Assembly: GCA_043228905.1 (NCBI GenBank)
Contig: JBHGNT010000005.1
Coordinates: forward strand, 372,001 to 436,000
Direction of reading: 5' to 3'
Source: Azolla caroliniana
Taxonomy: Eukaryota; Polypodiophyta
Length of the DNA stretch: 64,000 nucleotides
Shown: piece after piece, positions 10,071 through 23,262 of the stretch
How positions within the stretch are numbered: position 1 is the first letter of the stretch
How the letters are laid out: the number at the start of each line of letters is the position of its first letter
Notes under the pieces: generated by a model
Told to the model about the DNA's origin: nothing
Databases searched by the model: none
What the model saw: only the letters and a program-made list of their open reading frames with translations
Position numbers and translations under genes: made by a program

Positions 10071-10197
10071 GCTTGGGCTAGGCTATTTGTTTTGTCCTGA
10101 GAATTAGGATTAGGTTTTTCTTCTTCTTTCGCTTGGAAGTTTTTCATTAGATTAAGCTTCGCATTGTGCGCAGAGTCATCATAGCACGGAAAAACGT

Positions 10198-13100
10198 ATG
10201 GACATGGAGAACTCTGTAGAGAACATGTATTTAAGTAGAGAGTCGATGAAGGATCAGAAGAATAAGAAGGAGAAGAAAGAGAAAGGATCGAAAAGGAAAG
10301 CTGGAGAATCTCCATTAGGTTCTAAGAAGAAAGCTTCTAAGGTTTCTAAGGTGGAAGCAGAAGAAGGGCAGAGTGAGAGGGAGAGCGAAGAAGGGAGTGA
10401 GATTGTTAACAATCCCTATTTAGTGAGCAATTTCAGAATCTCAGAAGGACTGAAGCAGAAGTTAAAAGCGAAAGGAATAGAAGCTCTCTTCCCTATTCAA
10501 GCTCTCACTTTTGATGGAATCTTTGAAGGAAATGATCTCGTTGGCCGAGCTCGCACTGGCCAGGTACTTGTTTTTCTCATCGAACGCCTATGAGTTCTCC
10601 TATTTCTCTCAACTGCGCACACACTTTCTTTATTTCTCTAAAATGCCTCTAAGCTGTCGTGATTTCCTCTAAATGCCCCTCGTCACCCCCCTTAAAGAGA
10701 GAGGAAGGACATCGTCGATTGGCCATATAATTGATCAAATAGCATGTATAATTTCTTGAGAGTTGTTGACCGAGGGCATTTGAGGAAATGGCAAAAGTCT
10801 AGAGGCATTCGATGGAATATAGAAAAAATTGTGTATTTCCAGGTTTTGTTCATTATATTTTCCAAATCTATATTTGTAGCTCATTATTTAAGAATCGGTT
10901 AAATACTTCTTTTTTCTGCATTCGCTTACATTTGTTGGCCTTTACCTATCATAAAGCTTCTTGTGTGATTTTGCCTGAAAGATATTTTTGTACGTAATAA
11001 ATGTTATTGTTAAATATATTCTCGTTTTGCATATATTAAAGAAATACTCTTCTTTGTTTCCATTTTCATATCCATTCATATATCGAAGAACTTACACTAT
11101 CTGTGTTGCCGTTACATACAAAAAATAGGATTTTACTGACCTTACGTACATGTGAGAGCTTTTCTGTATATTATTATTCACGTAACCATTGATTGCTTAA
11201 TTTCCAGATTTATATATTTGTAGCTCATTATCCATTGACGTTTCTACATATTGAATAGAGGTTTATCTGTTTACACATGATATGCATACATGGAGGTGTG
11301 AAATGATTGTTACTTGTATATGTTTGTTTTGTATACATTGGAAGCGGCATCGTTCAGTTCTGCCTCGTTTTTTGCTGCCATGATGACAATCATCTGTCTT
11401 TTTAATGTAAAGAAAGTCATTAATTAATTAGAACATATAGAAATCTAGACTGTTAAAGGTGAATCAAACAGCTACCCATCTGACAATGTGCAAAAGATAG
11501 CATTGCATTTATCAAAATGCCCAAGTGGCCTACTTGAAGTGATTTGAATTTACTGGTCTGTCAATGCAAAGTCCCACGTGATGCATTTCAACTTTGGGAT
11601 TTGGTGTGCACATCACGAATGAAGCAGATCTTCCTTATCCATAAAGTAGCGAATATATAGTGAATGATGAGTAGAAGAAGTTGATATATTATAGCATTAG
11701 GATAAAGTAGTTTTTTATTAAACTTGTAGCTGGATACGGTTTCTTCACCCAATCATATAGTTCGTAGTGAGGCCAAGTTCATACCTTTTGGGCATGTAAC
11801 CAGTGTGCTTTGTGCATATTAGAAATGATCAAGATGTAAAACATCACTGAGGCAGACTGTCAAAATTATTCATAGGGTATTAGAGAATAACACAAATGGA
11901 GCTAGTCTTTATATAACGAAGAACCCCAAGTTTTGCATTCAGGTGGCAATGCCTACTTAAATAAACTCTAGTAATGTAGTTGAATATCTTGTTGACACTG
12001 TTATTGAATCATAGAGTAACCACTTGCTCAAGGTATTTTCCTTATCATGCATGTATTAATAAGGCAATTCCGTCATATAAGAGCTTCACTATGTCGTCTG
12101 AATATGGATTTGCTATTTTGGCCAACCGATCAGAACTTGATGATGTGAGATAATTACAGGGAAAAACTTTGGCGTTTGTCCTTCCTATCCTTCAATCGCT
12201 TAGTTTAAATGAGAGCTTCAAGTCTACCAACAAGCAGTATGGCAAAGCTCCCAGTGTCCTTGTGCTTGTCCCAACACGAGAGCTTGCTAAACAGGTACAA
12301 ATTACTAGCTACTTTCATCTATTTTGATAGATTGTGTTTGGCCAACAGTAGATGGAAGTTATGTATATAGCTAACTTAGCAACCATTGAAGTAGGTAATT
12401 GTTCATTCAAAACAGTTTGCTTTTGTAGGTGCATGCAGATTTCGAGTATTATGGAGGTGCATTTGGTCTTAGCACAGTTTGTGTATATGGTGGTGCACCT
12501 TATGGGCCACAACAGAGTGCGATGCGTAAAGGTGTTGATGTGGTCGTAGGCACTCCAGGTCGTGTCAAGGTGACTATAATGAATGAAGTCACATTTAGAA
12601 ATAGTGTTAACACACAAAATTGACCAACTAAAGACTGCTGTTTTGTGTGGTGTAGGATCATCTGGAAAGGGGTAGCTTGAATTTGAAATCTTTGAAATTT
12701 CGAGTTCTGGATGAGGCTGATGAAATGCTTAACATGGGTTTTGTCGATGATGTTGAAACTATTCTTGGTAAGGACCCAAGATATACTTCTACTTAAGTGA
12801 TGAGAGATGTATCTTTATGGATATTTGGCTGTGTAATGCTGATATTGAGACGTATGAGATTCCAGTAGAATATCTGCATGAAAGTATTCTATTGTTTTGA
12901 TGTGGGTATGCATGTATTATTCTAACAAGGCACGTGACGCCATTTTTGAAATCAGTCTTACCATTCTGTTTATATCTACTTTGTGGCTATATGAACTTAT
13001 CATTCAAATGCAGGGTCTATCCTATCAATCATCCTTTGACTCTCTTGTTTTCATTGCTTTATAGGTTATGGTGAAGATGTCACTAAGGTTCAAACATTAT

Positions 13101-16100
13101 TATTCAGTGCAACAATGCCTGATTGGGTGAAAAATGTAAGTTTGCATAATATGCACGGATTTGCTTGAATAAGGGTTTTTGTTACTTAAGTATTTCTTGA
13201 TTAGTTTCTCTTGTAACATTGCTGTGACTAGTTTTTGGTGTTACCTTCTACAAGTATCTTTTGATAATATTTGATGGAGTTTCTGGAATAAAGCTTTTCA
13301 TGCTACTTCTATAAATATGTTTTGATCAGTGTCTCATGTTATTTCGAGATGTATGTTGTGATTATTTTTTCATGCTACCTTTGATAATTGTCTTTTGATT
13401 AATCTTTCAGATTGCATCAAGGTTCTTTAAAACTTCAAAGGAAACTGTGGATTTGGTTGGGGATGAAAAAATGAAAGCAAGTTCAAGTGTTCGACACCTT
13501 CTACTCCGATGTATGAGATCAGCTCGGTCTCAAGTTATTCCTGATATCATAACATGCTACAGCAAGTATGTATTCTTTATTGCTCATAAATTAGCTTGTT
13601 CTTAAATATCCCTACTTGGGTGATAATGATTTTGTATGATAGCGGTGGTCGCACTATCATTTTCACCGAGACAAAAAATGATGCTTCTGAGCTCGCAGGC
13701 TTATTGCCTAATGTGTCTCGTGCGTTGCATGGAGATATTGCACAAGCACAGCGTGAGGTAATTATATATATAACTTGCTTCTGCCTTTTCAAGTCACTCT
13801 GCTTTGGCTTTCTTCTAAGAAGCCTTTCTTTTCAGGTTACTCTTTCTGGGTTTCGTTCTGGAAAGTTTTCAGTGCTTGTGGCAACAGATGTGGCTGCCCG
13901 TGGTCTCGACATTAATGATGTGCAACTTGTCATTCAGGTAACTTTTATATCTAAATTCCATTTATTTGACATATATTAATGAAGTGAAACATGTGAAGAA
14001 ATGCAACCTTTTCAATGAGGTAAATGTTGTAGCTGCCTCATGTTAAAATAAATATACGGATTCTGTTGACTTGAGTGTATGTCTCATCACAGTGTGAACC
14101 ACCAAGGGATGTTGAGACTTATATTCATCGTTCTGGCCGAACAGGAAGAGCAGGTAATGTTCCTGACATATTTAATGAATGAAGTCAACTCTTATGCTAG
14201 ATTAGAGTGACCTATATGCCTCTCAACCATGTGGATTAGGTAACTGCATTCTTAAATATTAGTGGGAGATCATGAACTGTGTGACATTTAAATGAAAGCG
14301 AATTTATGCTAGTTTAGATTGATTTTGTGTAATGTAATCCTAACAAGGCGTTCTTAGAAAGACAAACCCCTTCTTATTTCTACTTGGTTATGAGGGATTG
14401 TGTTAAATCGGAATGAAGTTCATTCTTATGCTATCTTAAGTTGGCTTTTGTGTGTGCTGATTTTGAACATCTCTCTCCTCTCTCTCTGCCCCCCCCTGCC
14501 CCTTCCCCCAAGCGAGGCCCAGACCTTCTCTATTATGGATGGAAAGTTCATAAGTTATGTTAACTTGGAATGAAGTTGATTCCTATTCTAGCTTCGGTCA
14601 ACTTTTTAGTACACGAAATCATAACAAGTTGGAATGCAATCTTCGTGGCAAGCACGTTATTCTTGTAGTACCACTAGAAGATCATGAATTGTGTTCAATT
14701 GTTCTATGTACAGGTAAAACTGGTATCTCTGTGCTCTGTTTCGATCGTTCAAAAGAATATATTATACCCAAGATTGAGAACAAGGCTGGTTTCAAATTTG
14801 AGAATATATCTGCACCACATCCTAGTGACCTTGCTAAATCATCTTGTGCAAGTGCTATTGAGAAAGTGATGGAGGTCTCAGACAGGTAAGGCTTCATTCT
14901 CATATTCGTTCTTCATGTAATGTGTAATTGATTTATAATTAGCATGGTTCATGTCTGTTTGAAGTCAAATGGAATAATAATTCTCAAGTTCTTCCTTGTT
15001 CAGTTTGCTCCCCATATTCCGAGCTGCAGCAGATGAGCTATTGCAAAGGAGTGATCTCTCTCCTTCAGATCTCTTGGCCAAAGCACTTGCCCGAATTGAG
15101 GTTTGTATCCATGTACTTTATTAACTCGAATCTGTGCATAATTTGCTTAACTTCCAGTTGGAAGAAACTGGAGCAAAAGTGATTGGACATAAATAAATTT
15201 CTACGAGATTCCTAGAAAAAGGGTGACATTCTCTCATAATATTGTATCATTTCATGCATCAAAGTAAAACTTAGCTTATTGGCACAGGAATATTTCTCGA
15301 ATACTCAGAAATATCAGAGTAAGTGTTCATATTTTATGATTGAAAGGAGTTAATAGTTTCTCTATGATATTTTACCAGGGCCATACTGATGTAAAGAAAC
15401 GATCATTATTAACGAGTCATACCGGTTTTGTCACTGTCAAACTTCAGTCTGGCAAGCCCTTCTATACACCAACGTATGGACAACAATGCTCTCATCATAT
15501 AAAAATATTCCTGAATGACTGATGAATTTAATAATTATCTTAGCATATGATGACCCTACTCTTCTTCTAATGGTGGACATTGTTCTATAGATATGCTTTC
15601 AATTGTTTGAAGAGATTTCTACCAGAGGATACTGTTGAGAAGGTAAATGCAATGTCGATAACAGCCGATGGGTTAGGTGCTGTCTTCGATGTTCCATCTG
15701 ATTTGCTTAAGACGTTTCTTGCGGGTATATATTCTTGAACTCTCAAATCACTCTTGGCATTTATCATCTAAATCCTATTTCTTTGTCTCTCTTTCACAAT
15801 CATAATCGTTTTTAGTTACTCTTGAAATGTAATATTTAAAATCTGTCTTTGTAAGGTATTGATATTGTTTTCTTTGTTAAGAATTTTGGGTCTCAAGTTG
15901 TCAACTGTTAGTACTTGAATTTTATTGGAAAACTTGGAACCTATCGTATAGCTATTTTTGTAAAGTATAGTCTTTTATTTTTGGATCTCTTCCTCTGCAT
16001 AGGCTTCGGATTTATCATCCAAATCCTATTTCTTTGCCATCATAATCGTTTTTTGTGACACTTGAAATGTAATAGCTGAAATCTTTCTTTTGTAAGGTAT

Positions 16101-16931
16101 TGATATTGATTTCTTCATTAAGAATTTTTGGGTCTCAAGTTCTAAACTATTAGTGTGCTTAAATTTATTGGAAATCTTGGAATGTATGGTATAAACATTT
16201 TTTGTAAAGAATGGTCTTTTTACTTTTGGATTTCTTCCTGGGCATATTCAATACTTCTGGAATTTTCATTAATCGTCTGTTTTCAGCTGAATCAAATGGA
16301 TCAGAGGATGGCCTTAACATAACCCAGCTTGAGAGTCTTCCCGAACTTCAAGCTCGACCTGAACGAAGTAGTTTTAATGGAAGAGGGTTAGCTCCTGACT
16401 TTGTGGATAAGTTTTTCTGAACACTAAATTTTTATTGCCATTTGTAGCCTAAAGGGGGGAAGTGCGGAATTAGACATGAGACAGCATGGGAAAAAATAGG
16501 GATCTCTTTATCACCGTCTGTTTTATTTGTTTGGGAAAGTGTGGAATTAGACATGAGACAGCATGGGAAAAAATAGGGATCTCTTTATTACCGTCTGTTT
16601 TATTTGTTTTCAAGAATTTGGAAATTTTTGGCCTTATTTTGATGACCAGTTCTTTTGAAAGATTTACTTTGTAAATTCGTAAGGTTCACATCAAATCCAG
16701 CATAGAAGGCAAATGAAGAATAGGCATGAATAGTTTTTCTTTTTTGTAAAATAAGCAAAATGCTAAATTCTATTGACTTTATGGTGCAGAGGTGGTTATG
16801 GGGGAGCTAGAGGTAATGGAAATGGTCGTCCTGCTCGTTTTGGCCGGGGAGGTGGTGTTGGAAGTGGTGGTGGACGAGGTGGTTTCGGTAGAGGCCGTAG
16901 AGGCCGTGGTGGCTCTAGAAGAGGTCATTAA
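10198..16931 (+). CDS. RH7: DEAD-box ATP-dependent RNA helicase, nucleolar RH7/PRH75 type
   Basis: Fifteen exons give 665 aa: 10198-10563, 12160-12294, 12429-12569, 12656-12767, 13065-13135, 13411-13565, 13643-13757, 13836-13937, 14093-14153, 14714-14885, 15004-15100, 15379-15473, 15591-15724, 16287-16386, 16790-16931. All junctions are GT-AG and keep frame. Residues 1-70 are Lys/Glu-rich, nuclear/nucleolar in character. Motifs: Q motif (Gln101), I ARTGQGKT 118-125, Ia PTRELA 160-165, Ib TPGR 209-212, II DEAD 233-236, III SAT 266-268, [12 protein letters not shown] 381-391, [12 protein letters not shown] 411-420. A GUCT-like domain lies at ~500-590, and the last exon encodes a Gly/Arg RGG tail ending GSRRGH. 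This order is that of plant RH7 and animal DDX21, which act in rRNA processing. All catalytic motifs are intact. The start is the first of two close ATGs (10198, 10204). Confidence 0.93.
15758..16247. repeat. Tandem duplication of about 245 bp in intron 13 of the RH7-like gene
   Basis: The segment from about 15758 (ATTTATCATCTAAATCCTAT) is repeated from about 16008 (ATTTATCATCCAAATCCTAT). The parallel order of shared words (ATAATCGTTTTT, CTTGAAATGTAATA, TAAGGTATTGATATTG, GGGTCTCAAGTT) continues to about 16247. The copies differ by scattered substitutions and small indels, so the duplication is not recent. Confidence 0.85.
16457..16609. repeat. Tandem duplication of about 76 bp in the last intron of the RH7-like gene
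   Basis: Two near-identical copies at about 16457-16531 and 16533-16609 share GGAATTAGACATGAGACAGC and ATAGGGATCTCTTTAT and differ at only a few positions. It is younger than the duplication in the preceding intron. Confidence 0.9.
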
Positions 16932-19900
16932 AATGCTAAATCTTTCTTGTATTTATGCCAATCTCGTTAACAATGATCAGGAATAATGTTTTTAATAACT
17001 AAAGGTGTAGTGGAATTCAGTTGCTCTAGAATTTTTGCTCAAATTTTTGCTCCAGTAAACACAATCAGGTATTTTATATATGGATTCATTTGGCTTTGAC
17101 AAATTGGAGTCATTGGCAGATGGTCTATGTTGAGATCATTTTACAAAGCATATTGACTTTATTTATACATCTCAAAGATGGATGGATTATTATTTTCTTC
17201 TAAGCAGTTAGCAGTTATTGTTGTACAATACTATTTTATAATTAATATTTATTATGCAAGAAAATTTTGTTTTCTGGGATCGTTGATTGGAAAACTATTG
17301 CCTAAATTTGTTGGTAAAAGGATAAATTTCTTTTTTAGGAGAAAGAGAGGATCTTTAATAAAAAAGAAGAAATGGAGAGCACACTGACTGATTGTACTGA
17401 ATTTGTGAGCATTTTTGCTGTCGTTGGTTGTGAAATACTAACTTTGAATCTTAAAGTTGATTGTTAAACCTTGAAATTGATAGCACCTGGGAGTGTAGAT
17501 TGTGGTAAAAGAATATGTTATGGATCATGGTGAGATTTTCTGGCAAGCGTAGTCATTATGATCTACGTTGGATGCAATTGTTGGAAGCCAATATGGGGTG
17601 GGGTCTTCTCATCTCAAATATCGGTACACAACCCTGTTCATGTCTATGAATCTTGTAATTAATAAATTTACTAATGATAGCTATTGCAATTGGGAGTGCG
17701 GATTATGATGGGGCTTGGGGATGTGAATATTTGAATGGCATAATTAATTTGATCAAAGTTCATTGGGGGTATTTTAAACTAGGTTTTTTTGAGTTTTAAG
17801 TAATGTATGAAAGGGAAATCTTGACATCGAGAAAGACCAGAGTAGATGATAAGTTTTGCCTTTTTGGATTTTCTGTAGGTAATGTTATATCGGGTAGGCA
17901 CATGTTTAACATTGTTGTCAATGTTATAATGATTTCCTGGGAAGTAGGAAATTATTGTGAGCCGTGTCCCTACAATGTTGTAAAAGCCTGTTAAAATTAT
18001 GCTCCATGTCCTTAAATGTTCACCGTTTCAAAGATGAAGTCACATGTTTCCTTTTATAATTTTGTTAAGGCAAGTTTAGTCTTCTATCCTCTTTTTTTCC
18101 ACAACATTCAACATTCTATAGACAAGGGGTACTTGGGTGTAAGCATGGGTAGGGCAGTTGCCTTGGGTGATACTATTGTATACACCAACATTCAATATGT
18201 GTGAAACAGCAATAGTACTTGGACTAAGGTCCATACTTGAATGTTCCCCAATTTTGCATGTGAAAATGGCGTGCCTTGGTGTGATGTGAATGTAAGCCAT
18301 TACTTGAAAACATGTGTATTGGAATGAAATTTGTAAGTGATGGATTGATTGAGAATACATCACATATTCAGCTTGCAAACAAAATCATGATGGTGATCTT
18401 AGAAAGGTGACCAAATTCAAAACCAATTTATGTGGGGGAGCTTAGTTGACCTAATGAATTGAATGGCATAATGGATTAGTCTTGGCATATATCCTATTGG
18501 TAATATGTACATAATATGAAAGTCAACTTCTGATACATGTTATCAAGGTCCTATTAATGCTTTGTAGAGTTTGTCATAATTTGAGATCATTGTAGAGAAA
18601 ATTGTTATAAGAAAATCATTAAGCATAGCAAAATTGTATCAATGTGTATGGTACTATAATACAAGACATATCCTAATGACCCCTTGGCTTTACCTCATGA
18701 TAGGTTATCTAGAAGATATCCTAATGTGTAGAGACAATTATTTAGTTGAACTACGAAAGATGTAGGTTTGAACTTGCATATATGTTTTTTGATAATTCCA
18801 ATGAATACTATATTATAATACTCAATTCCAATAAAGGTACATTTCTTTTCATTACTTTACATGCTGTATTTTGGGAGATGACACACTTTTTGGTATCGAG
18901 TTAATGGTTTGAAGTTGAATGAAATTGAAGTTTATTCTACTATTAAATATTAAGGACAAACTAGCATATTTCTATTTGAAGGAGTTGGTGGATAAGTTGA
19001 GCTCTTATATGCACATTTATATTTATATGTAGGCATCGAGTCTTTCTCTCATCTCTATGCATAAAGCATATGTTATGTAGGGTCCCGATAACTAATCAAA
19101 CACTTTAAGAAGCTTTCACAATCATGCAAAAATTATTGAAGACCTTATGATTTTTGCAAAAGTTGGAAGCCATAATTGTTTCAACATGTGTCATATACAT
19201 CTTAAACCTTTCACCCATATTGTTTGCAACACATCCAATTTAAATGTCAATGCAACCTTATGACATTTATATTTCACATTGCACCTCGAATTTCTTTAAT
19301 AGCTTGTAATTTGTGGCACGAAATTTCTCCTACCTTTTATAGCTATCTCTTAACTACTTCATTTGTCTTTAGTAATAGTGCATCAACAAATGATAGTGCC
19401 TTTACACAATGCCACACCTTCAATTATCCGACGTTCCAATCATCATGATAAAAATCTCACAGGGCTTGTTAAGTGGTTAGTATTTGGGATGTTAAGTGGT
19501 TAGTATGTTCCTCAACATTCTTTTGGTTATATGTAAATGTGCACTACATGCCAAAGCGGAATGTTGAGTATGTTCCTCTACATTGTTTTGGTTATTTGTA
19601 AATGTGCACATTTTGGGCTCTACATGCCAGTGGCAAAAACCCTTATTCTTAGGTTTTGTTTGGCATTCCCTTGGTGGTCCATCACTCCATCTTTATATAA
19701 TGACTCTTCTATTAATGGTCAATGACTAGAACATGTTTAATGATGTAGGTGTGACCATTGTGTTGTGAACACCATAATAACTAACTTACTTACATGAGGG
19801 GTATTGTATAAGTGTCATGAGGGGTGCTATTAAGCTCAATGGTTGGTACATGGATCACATTCTTTTTTGGAAAAAGTAAAAGAAAAAAGCCTAAGCATCT

Positions 19901-20900
19901 TTAAATAGTAGCTTAATGATAGTATTTGAACTACTCTTGTGTTCAAGCATGTAAAGTTTACATAAGGGATTCTTAAGTTTTAGACTGTGCAATTCCAAAA
20001 AATACAACAAAATGTATATCAATTACTGTTTTAAATGAATAATTGATTAGCAGCTGAAGTTTGTATTCTAGTCTTCTAAATTTGTGCCATTTGCCACGTT
20101 GATTAGAGTTTACATATTGGTATGGATGAATGCATTGTAATGGAATCTTATTATGTAACCATATATGGAGTTGAGCCAAAACAAGAATCTAAGTGTGATA
20201 TTGAGTCTACACATGTATTATTATTATTTTGCCAAAAAACATGCACGTGTAATGCGTAGTACATGACATTCATGTGATGTTGTTCGAAAGTAGAACAACT
20301 ATATCCTTGTGCAATCACATGGACATTTGAAACTAGAATATTTACAACTTGAGTGTTGGACATATGCTAAATTACAATTTGAGTGTTGGGTGTTATGAAT
20401 GGTCTTATATGCTGCAAATTCATAACACCAAACTTATTTATATACAATCCTCACCTTAAGTCCATGGGCATACATCCTTATTGATGCTAACATTATATCA
20501 AATTAGGCAATGTGAGTATTGTGAATAGATCATACAATTATTGACAAGGAAATGTGAAGAAACCTTTGGAAGCTAAACATTCTATAACCAAAACATTTGT
20601 GGAAGGCCCCAAGAAGTAACCATTATAAGGGCGATGTACTTATTTGCAAATTATCCCTTGAATGAAATTGTATGTGTTGGAAAGGGGACAATGTGGAATG
20701 TTTGGATGTGGTAATTCGATAAAAGATGGTTATATTCACTTTGATGTATTTTGATATGGATATTACCAATTTGTATGGTAAGAGAACCAAAGTATAGCAT
20801 GCGAAGGAGACAACATATCCTCGCTTTCATGTGTGGATGGATTTATGGCATGCACATATATTTGAATTTGGACACGTTTTTGTAGAGCTAGGATTGCGAT
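16932..20900. other. Gene-poor spacer, no gene seen
   Basis: About 4 kb of AT-rich DNA between the helicase and the convergent U-box gene. Open frames are short and show no domains. A diverged direct duplication lies at about 19505-19629. I see no transposon ends or long terminal repeats. Confidence 0.6.
19505..19629. repeat. Diverged direct repeat, period about 65 bp
   Basis: GTTCCTCAACATTCTTTTGG followed by TTATATGTAAATGTGCAC and CTACATGCC (about 19506-19552) recurs as GTTCCTCTACATTGTTTTGG, TTATTTGTAAATGTGCAC and CTACATGCC (about 19572-19629). Confidence 0.75.
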
Positions 20901-23262
20901 TCAATGTGTTCCACGCCATTCATTAATTGCGGATCTCAACGATAAATTCGAAATGAGATCTTTGTGAGTAAGTCTGAGATTGGTCATTGGTGAATTGTTA
21001 TGGTTCCGAAGCCAAGCCTTAATGGGATCACGTTCGTAAGTGAAGCCATCAGCTGCAATGCAAGGGTCCTCCATGATCTCCTGTGATAAGATATTATCAA
21101 AAAGATTACTTGGATCAAGTGTACCATCACTATATAAATAAAATATTTTAGTTCATTGGCAAGTAGAACAAAACCTGGGTAATTGGACATAAGAAGTAGC
21201 TTGGAACACTTTGTTCACTCCCATGTGGTGGTTGGGGGGAGATTTGGTTCTCATGAGCCATTATTTCACCCACAATAGCTTTGATCTTTTCCAATGTCTC
21301 CATCAATTTTTCCATCCAATCATCTTGATTCTTCACCCTCAATTCTACGAGTTCTAAACTTAAACAAGCAAGTTCCATGGCTTCGACAAGAGGCCATTCC
21401 CCTGCTGAGACATCTAGAATGTTGTTGAATTGGCCATTATCCAATGCTTCACCCACGAAACCAACAACTTGATTAGCCGGCAAGCCAGTCAAGAGCCGAA
21501 GCATTGCAATTCCGAGGGCATGTGCATCAGATTCATGATCTATCGAGGCTAGAGGCTCAACAGTTCCGATGTTTGATAATCGAGAAAATAATTTGGCTAT
21601 GCCGACATTGCCGATTTTGCTAACGAAGCTCTGGTCTAGGAAAATGTTCTTGAGGCTGAGATCGCCATGTGAAATTTTCTCAGGGAGAGAATGAAGGAAT
21701 AACAATGCGGTCGTGACTTCAAAGCAAATCCTGAATCTGACATACCATGGCAAAGGAGGAGCTCCACTTTTACGACTAAGATGGTGCTCAAGGTTACGAT
21801 TCGACATGTACTCGTACACAATGGAAGTGTTATTAGGGCAAGCACCCAACATCATCACAATGTGCGGGTGATGGATGCGGCTCAAGAGGCCTACCTAGAA
21901 GTTTCCATCAAAGACAACATCAAAGTGTTTCCCAAACTAACACCCACATTAAAACTTGTGCCTCCTTTTATTTACAATTTTTAATTAAGTGCAATTGACA
22001 TTGGAAACATTGATATGAGTGAAACCTTGGAAAGAATATTAATCTCTAAAATGTCCTCGGACAATATGCATGCTACTAGTCAATACAACGTCATCCTCAT
22101 CATCACATTGCATAGAAATAATGCAAAATTGAAATGTTGGAATGGAGTTTGTGAAATGCAGTCTTTGAGATACGCTAATCATGTCCAACTTGACATACTT
22201 ATTATAGGCACATTCTATAAGAGTAAGGAGTGAAGTCAGATTTTGGACCAAGAGTGAAAACTAGTGCATTCCCATGGTCTTGTACTACCCACGACAATCA
22301 AAGTGCAATGCCATGACCTTGACACTACTTTGCATAAATGCTATCCTAAACAATGGAAATCGAGAAAGATTTGGACCCCATCCGATGGGATATGATTGAA
22401 GTAAAACACATCAATTTTTGATCCTAGCATTGCTTACCTCGTTCCTGAAGGTGTCACGACCATCAGATCCATGCAGATCAAGGACCCGGATCACAACTGG
22501 GATGTGATGCAGTTCTCCTTTGTAAACAAACCCCCATTCATCAGTTTCGAGCCTTTGTGACACATGGAAGTTGTTGCTTGCCAAAACAATCTCTTGGGAG
22601 CTATACTCAAAGAAGTACTTCTCTTTACCCTTCTTTATGGCCTCTTCTTTCTCCAAATTGACCTTGAAAGCCTGTTGTTCCAATTCAATCCTTTGATTTC
22701 TCTCATTAGAAACCTTCTCCTCCTCCACTTGTCTGAGTCTGGACTCTGTCAAAGCTCTTACCTCGGCTTCTTTCCTTAATCGGACCTCTATTACAAGTTT
22801 TTCCTCTACCTCCTCTCTTCTTTGAGTCTCTCTTAAAGCTGTCTCTTCAGACCTGGATCTAAAAAAACGCTCCGTTTCTAGGGTTTCCTTGCATTCTTCA
22901 AGGGCACGGACAGCTTCCTCGCATCTCTCTTCTTGAAATGATAATTGTCGTTCTGCAAATTCTACCTCCACAATGTAACTTCCAAGCGTGGATCGAAGAT
23001 TGTCAAGAGAGATTTGAGTCTGTCGATGGCTGATTATCTCGTTGGATAGCTCTTTTTGAAGGGATTCGTGCTTTTTATTGAAAGCCTTCAACAATTGGAG
23101 GAAGAGAGAGAAGTGCAAGGTCCAGAAAAGGGAAGCAGAGATGGAGGTCTCATGATTACGCTTGTTGTGTGAGTTATGGTGGCTTGGGCATGGCATGAAT
23201 AAAGGATCAAACCAATAGTTATCAACAGAGCGTGCAGGATTTGGGCTCTCATTGGCCATCAT
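20901..23262 (-). CDS. U-box protein with degenerate kinase domain (PUB/RLCK-IX type pseudokinase)
   Basis: Three exons (22438-23262, 21175-21894, 20901-21080) give 574 aa. Layout: unique N-terminus (~1-60, with hydrophobic FWTLHFSLFLQLL); long Glu/Arg-rich coiled coil (~60-215); kinase-like domain (~219-460); U-box (508-574, SYFLCPITQ then EIMEDPCIAADGFTYERD). The U-box, an E3 fold binding E2 enzymes, looks complete. The kinase looks dead: the Gly loop reads ETDEWGFVYKG, the VAIK Lys is Arg259 (VVIR), HRD is HGD (351-353), DFG is NVG (371-373) and the activation segment is shortened. No USP domain precedes it, unlike the usual USP/coiled-coil/kinase/U-box plan. The intron after RNE matches the one after QRE in the gene at 25683-30522, so they are paralogues, here divergently arranged. 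An in-frame stop 9 bases before the ATG limits extension without another exon. Confidence 0.85.

Larger units (their letters stand above)
8509..10197. other. Divergent spacer between the second RING gene and the RH7-like gene
   Basis: The left part is the leader/promoter of the minus-strand RING gene, with repeated TTTGCG words at 8697-8730. The right part (9890-10197) is the promoter and leader of the helicase. A GT run lies at 8958-8972. No gene is supported between them; the open frame at 8206-8940 on the plus strand is antisense to the RING gene. Confidence 0.6.

Noticed and set aside
16792-16986. Val/Glu-rich plus-strand frame
   Set aside because: Out-of-frame reading of the Gly/Arg-rich last exon of the RH7-like helicase.
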